This document shows positions 7,438 to 9,917 of a DNA stretch of 9,917 nt, piece by piece. Source of the stretch: SZUA-217 sp036446835. GTDB taxonomy: Bacteria > Actinomycetota > Acidimicrobiia > Spongiisociales > ZC4RG35. The notes below the pieces were generated by a model, which was not told where the DNA came from, did no database searches, and saw nothing but the letters and a program-made list of their open reading frames with translations. The translations under genes and the position numbers were made by a program. Location: positions 1 to 9,917 of the forward strand of contig JAZFTT010000267.1 of assembly GCA_036446835.1 (NCBI GenBank), given 5' to 3'. The stretch's first letter is position 1; each line of letters opens with the position of its first letter.

Positions 7438-8460
7438 GTGACCGACACCCGTCTCACCAGATACAGCCACGGTTCCGGCTGAGCCTGCAAGCTCGGCCCC
7501 GCCGAGTTGGCTCAGGTTCTGGGTCCCGTGAAAAACCACACCGCGACATCTCACCCTGATCTTCTGATCGGGATCGGGACGAGCGACGACGCCGGCGTGT
7601 ATGCGCTGGGAGCCGGTCGCGCCCTTGTGCAGACTGTCGACATCTTCAGCCCTGTTGTTGACGAGGCAATCGATTGGGGCCGCATCGCGGCCGCCAACGC
7701 ACTGAGCGACATCTACGCCATGGGAGCGACACCTCTCACCGCCCTTCAGTATCTGGCTTGGCCCCGAGATGTGCTTCCGTTCGATCTGGCAAGCGAAGTG
7801 ATAAGAGGGGGAATGGACGTGATGGCCGATGCCGGCTGTACGGTTGTCGGTGGCCACTCGATCGACAGCCCGGAGCCCACCTACGGATTTGCCGTCACCG
7901 GTGTCGCCGACTCCAACGTCCTGGTTTCCAACAGTGGCGGTCAGGCCGATGATGTGCTGATCCTCACCAAGCCACTCGGGATGGGGATCATCACTACGGC
8001 GATCAAGCGAGAGAAGTGTCCCTCCGACCTGGCAGATGAAGCCATCGAGAGCATGGCCACGCTCAATGCTGTGGCTGGAGCTGCCCTTCATGGTCACCAT
8101 GCCAATGCCGCCACGGACGTGACCGGATTCGGGCTTTTAGGCCATCTCCGTGAGGTGTGTGAAGCGTCCGGCGTTGGTGCCGTTGTCGAATTCGGTCGGG
8201 TGCCGATCATGCGGGGTGTCGCCGACCTGCTGGCCCAGGGCATTTGGGCCGGAGGTTCGCAGCGAAATCTCGAATCGCTCAGGCCCGACGTCGATTCGAG
8301 TGTTGGCGACGACCAATTGCGTCTGCTCGTGGATGCTCAAACTTCAGGTGGTCTCCTCGTGGCGTTACCGGAGGATTCATCGGATGGATATCTCCAAGCT
8401 GTGCCTGGCTCCTCGGTAATTGGACGACTCATTTCCGGGAAGACCCTGAAGGTCATCTAG
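7438..8460 (+). CDS. selD: Selenide, water dikinase (selenophosphate synthetase), selenocysteine-containing
   Basis: Makes selenophosphate from selenide and ATP, the selenium donor for selenocysteyl-tRNA and, in some bacteria, selenouridine tRNA. The gene is read from GTG 7438 through an in-frame TGA at 7480-7482 (residue 15, selenocysteine) to TAG 8460, giving 340 residues. The decoded N-terminus LTRYSHGSGUACK matches the family motif YSHGAGCGCK: U15 falls on the catalytic Cys and Lys18 on the essential Lys. Other conserved parts follow: GTSDDAGVY (Asp51), TVDIFSPVVDE (Asp68), ANALSDIYAMG (Asp91), GGHSIDSPEP (138-147), TKPLGMGI (177-184) and TDVTGFGLLGHL (Asp227). These aspartates bind Mg-ATP. 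The ORF without readthrough would begin at TTG 7507 and lack the whole catalytic segment. No clear Shine-Dalgarno precedes GTG 7438; translation is probably coupled to the cNMP-binding gene ending 5 bases upstream. Confidence 0.93.
7480..7482 (+). other. selD: In-frame TGA read as selenocysteine in selD
   Basis: The TGA codon is flanked on both sides, in one frame, by conserved SelD sequence: TRYSHGSG before it and ACKLGPAELAQVL after it. It occupies the position of the catalytic cysteine. SelD proteins with selenocysteine at this site are well established in bacteria. A nonsense mutation falling by chance on exactly this codon is unlikely. The assignment requires a selenocysteine-insertion system elsewhere in the genome. 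Confidence 0.9.
7483..7517 (+). promoter_or_regulatory. Candidate bacterial SECIS hairpin downstream of the selD TGA
   Basis: A stem-loop begins directly after the TGA, as required for SelB-dependent decoding. The lower stem pairs GCCTG (7483-7487) with CAGGT (7513-7517), including one G-U. The upper stem pairs AGCTCGGC (7490-7497) with GCCGAGTT (7501-7508), also with one G-U. An asymmetric internal loop separates them (2 and 4 bases). The apical loop is CCC as drawn, lacking the G usually found at its start. If the top two G-C/C-G pairs open, the loop becomes GCCCCGC, starting with G. The fold was done by hand, so its details are uncertain. Confidence 0.65.
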
Positions 8461-8482
8461 TGCCCCAACGAAGATCGAATCT

Positions 8483-8908
8483 GTGAAGCCCGACGAACGC
8501 CTCGAGAACATCGCCGTTGCTCTCTCCATCCCCAGGGTCGAGCGACACATTTTCCTCTGCGCCGACCAGAGCAATCCGAGATGCGCGTCACGCGTGATCA
8601 CCAACGAGCTCTGGCGTCATCTCAAGTCAAGACTGAAGGAGAAGAACATGACGTCTGCTCCTCCCAGGTGGCAAGGTGAGATGGACGGGGATCCCGATCC
8701 AGTCGAGCCAGGCCAGGGCACTGTCCTCCGTTCCAAGGTCGACTGTCTGCGAATCTGCGAGCAAGGAGCCATCGCCGTGGTCTATCCAGATGGCACCTGG
8801 TACGCCCGTTTGGATGCCGGCAAACTCGACAGGATCATTGACGAGCATCTGGTCGGAGGACGACCGGTGGATGAGCTGAGTTTTGTGACCGGAGACCTGA
8901 ATAAATGA
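8483..8908 (+). CDS. Thioredoxin-like [2Fe-2S] ferredoxin
   Basis: A 141-residue protein of the thioredoxin-fold [2Fe-2S] ferredoxin family (related to the NuoE cluster domain), expected to carry electrons in the cytoplasm. Four cysteines fit a cluster: Cys26 and Cys34 in HIFLCADQSNPRCASR, Cys88 and Cys92 in VDCLRICEQGAIAVVYPDGTW. The C-terminal part, including the stretch around IIDEHLVGGRPVDE, follows the family pattern. The segment between the cysteine pairs (about 55-80) is polar and proline-rich, probably an insertion loop. Start is GTG 8483, because the next in-frame ATG (8648) would remove the first cysteine pair; the Shine-Dalgarno is weak. It lies 22 bases after selD and its TGA overlaps the next start (ATGA). 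The redox partner is unknown. Confidence 0.88.
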   Translation: MKPDERLENIAVALSIPRVERHIFLCADQSNPRCASRVITNELWRHLKSRLKEKNMTSAPPRWQGEMDGDPDPVEPGQGTVLRSKVDCLRICEQGAIAVVYPDGTWYARLDAGKLDRIIDEHLVGGRPVDELSFVTGDLNK

Positions 8909-9804
8909 GGTTGTTGCGATGGGTAATCGGTTCCTGGCTGGCGTGGAGACTCTTTGGACCGACCTACAAGCCCCGGTTCAAGGCTCCTCAGGAGCACCCT
9001 TGGCGCTTGCCTGGGCGAACGGTGTTTGTTGGAGACGAAGAGTTTCTGGTTCGTGAGGCCGGGCCGGAGGATGGCGATCCGATCCTCCTGATCCATGGGT
9101 TAGGGGGCTCTTCGCTCGGAGAGTGGTATCAGATCGGCCCAAAGCTGGCGACTTATCGACGGGTGATCATGGTCGATCATCGCAACCACGGGATGGCTCC
9201 TCAGGCATCACAGCGATATGAAGTCGAGGATGTCGCCGATGACATTGCCGCCGTTCTCGACGACCTCGACATCAGGGCAATTGATGTAGTGGGCTACTCG
9301 ATGGGCGGAGCCATCGCCCAGGCCCTCGCCTATCGTCATCCTGGTCGGGTTTCGAGCCTCGTCTTGGTAGCCACATTTGCCTCCCATCCCAAAGAGATGA
9401 GATGGATTCGCCAGGCGGGCGCCATCCTCACCCGTGCCTGGGAACGATTCACGGGCGTGGGCACTCCCGAGGTTCGCACCGGATACCTCCTTGCCGCCGA
9501 TGCCGTGGAGCGCCGGCATGGCCGTTGGTTGTGGGAGGAGACCCATAGGCGAATTCCCGACACCGGGGCGCAGGCGACGTTGGCTGCGGTGCGGTTCGAC
9601 TCACGGCGCTGGGTTGGCAGACTTGGCATCAAGACGATAGTGGTCATCCCGACAGACGACCTGCTGGTCCCGCCCGCTTGGCAATACGAACTGGCGGGCC
9701 TGATCCCAGAAGCCAGGGTGGTCGAAGTTGTGGGAGCACGTCATGAGGTGGTTTGGACACATCCGGACCGGATTCTCGACGAATTGAGCTCGTTCCTGAG
9801 TTGA
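8905..9804 (+). CDS. Alpha/beta hydrolase
   Basis: A 299-residue alpha/beta-hydrolase-fold enzyme with a complete triad: nucleophile Ser132 in VVGYSMGGAIAQ, acid Asp251 or Asp252 in IPTDDLLVPP, and His280 in GARHEVVW. The oxyanion-hole segment is LIHGLGGSS (62-70), and DHRNHG (91-96) is the typical following turn. A helical cap spans about 160-235. The first ~18 residues (RLLRWVIGSWLAWRLF) are hydrophobic with basic residues and could form an amphipathic membrane-contact helix. There is no signal-peptidase site, so a soluble or membrane-associated esterase/lipase is likely. Substrate cannot be predicted. The start overlaps the ferredoxin stop by 4 bases. Its 3' end overlaps a convergent minus-strand reading frame by 64 bases. 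Confidence 0.92.
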   Translation: MRLLRWVIGSWLAWRLFGPTYKPRFKAPQEHPWRLPGRTVFVGDEEFLVREAGPEDGDPILLIHGLGGSSLGEWYQIGPKLATYRRVIMVDHRNHGMAPQASQRYEVEDVADDIAAVLDDLDIRAIDVVGYSMGGAIAQALAYRHPGRVSSLVLVATFASHPKEMRWIRQAGAILTRAWERFTGVGTPEVRTGYLLAADAVERRHGRWLWEETHRRIPDTGAQATLAAVRFDSRRWVGRLGIKTIVVIPTDDLLVPPAWQYELAGLIPEARVVEVVGARHEVVWTHPDRILDELSSFLS

Positions 9805-9917
9805 GGCGACCGGCCTCCGCTCGTGTAGTGGTGGCTGAGGGGGCTTATGAAGGTGAATCCGCCGCGATGTTTCACATATTTCCAGCCACCGTCGTGTTTA
9901 GCCTGGTGGTGGTGTCG
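9741..9917 (-). CDS. C-terminal fragment of an HNH-endonuclease-like protein (runs off the window)
   Basis: Reading the minus strand from base 9917 gives an open frame to TGA at 9743-9741. It begins RHHHQAKHDGGWKY and continues through FTFISPLSHHYTSGG. This is the end of the HNH motif (R-H-H-x3-H-x-G-G-W) plus the short beta tail (TSP..HHYTS) that closes many actinobacterial DUF222/13E12-type HNH proteins. The first part of the HNH motif and the rest of the protein lie beyond the right edge. The last ~21 codons overlap the 3' end of the hydrolase gene on the other strand; such tails vary in this family. These proteins are multicopy in many actinobacteria. An intact gene cannot be told from a remnant here. 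Confidence 0.7.
   Translation of the reverse strand, partial: RHHHQAKHDGGWKYVKHRGGFTFISPLSHHYTSGGRSPQLRNELNSSRIRSGCVQTTS

Noticed and set aside
7480..7482. TGA in selD as a nonsense mutation (pseudogene)
   Set aside because: The codon falls exactly on the Cys/Sec catalytic site, conserved sequence continues in frame on both sides, and the rest of the gene is intact.
7291..8100. Minus-strand open frame of 269 codons opposite selD
   Set aside because: It has no recognisable domain and lies antisense to the strongly conserved SelD; it is a codon-bias shadow.
7507..8460. SelD starting at TTG 7507
   Set aside because: This start omits the conserved catalytic segment, which is present in frame just upstream across the TGA at 7480.

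Overview
The window reads as chromosomal DNA of a GC-rich bacterium, most likely an actinobacterium. Supporting signs are strong G/C preference at third codon positions, frequent GTG/TTG starts, a TPR plus class III cyclase protein, and a right-edge fragment of an HNH protein of the kind abundant in Actinobacteria. The exact lineage cannot be fixed from sequence alone. Coding density is very high, with no rRNA, tRNA, insertion sequence or CRISPR array.

Layout. (A) 2-3024, plus strand: glutamine-dependent NAD+ synthetase (nadE), a class IV PLP aminotransferase/lyase overlapping it by 4 bases (ATGA), and a threonine-rich lipoprotein of unknown function. (B) 3032-4956, minus strand: greA followed by mgtE, convergent with block A; only 7 bases separate the mgtE and lipoprotein stops. 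(C) about 5055-9804, plus strand, divergent from greA: five tightly packed genes that look like one transcription unit. They are a TPR/class III nucleotide cyclase, a stand-alone cyclic-nucleotide-binding domain protein, selD, a thioredoxin-like [2Fe-2S] ferredoxin and an alpha/beta hydrolase. Gaps are 17, 5 and 22 bases, then a 4-base ATGA overlap. (D) Right edge, minus strand: the C-terminal end of an HNH-endonuclease-like protein, truncated by the window end.

The most important reading is selD. A simple ORF call starts at TTG 7507 and loses the catalytic N-terminus. The true gene starts at GTG 7438 and reads through an in-frame TGA at 7480-7482, exactly where SelD enzymes carry the catalytic Cys/Sec. 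The local peptide is LTRYSHGSGUACK, and the TGA is followed at once by a strong hairpin. The organism should therefore encode a complete selenocysteine-decoding system (SelA or equivalent, SelB, tRNA-Sec) elsewhere.

The second point is the cyclase followed by a single-domain cNMP-binding protein: a producer and a receiver of a cyclic nucleotide encoded side by side, with no DNA-binding output domain, placed directly upstream of selD. Any functional link between cyclic-nucleotide signalling and selenium metabolism is inference from gene order only.
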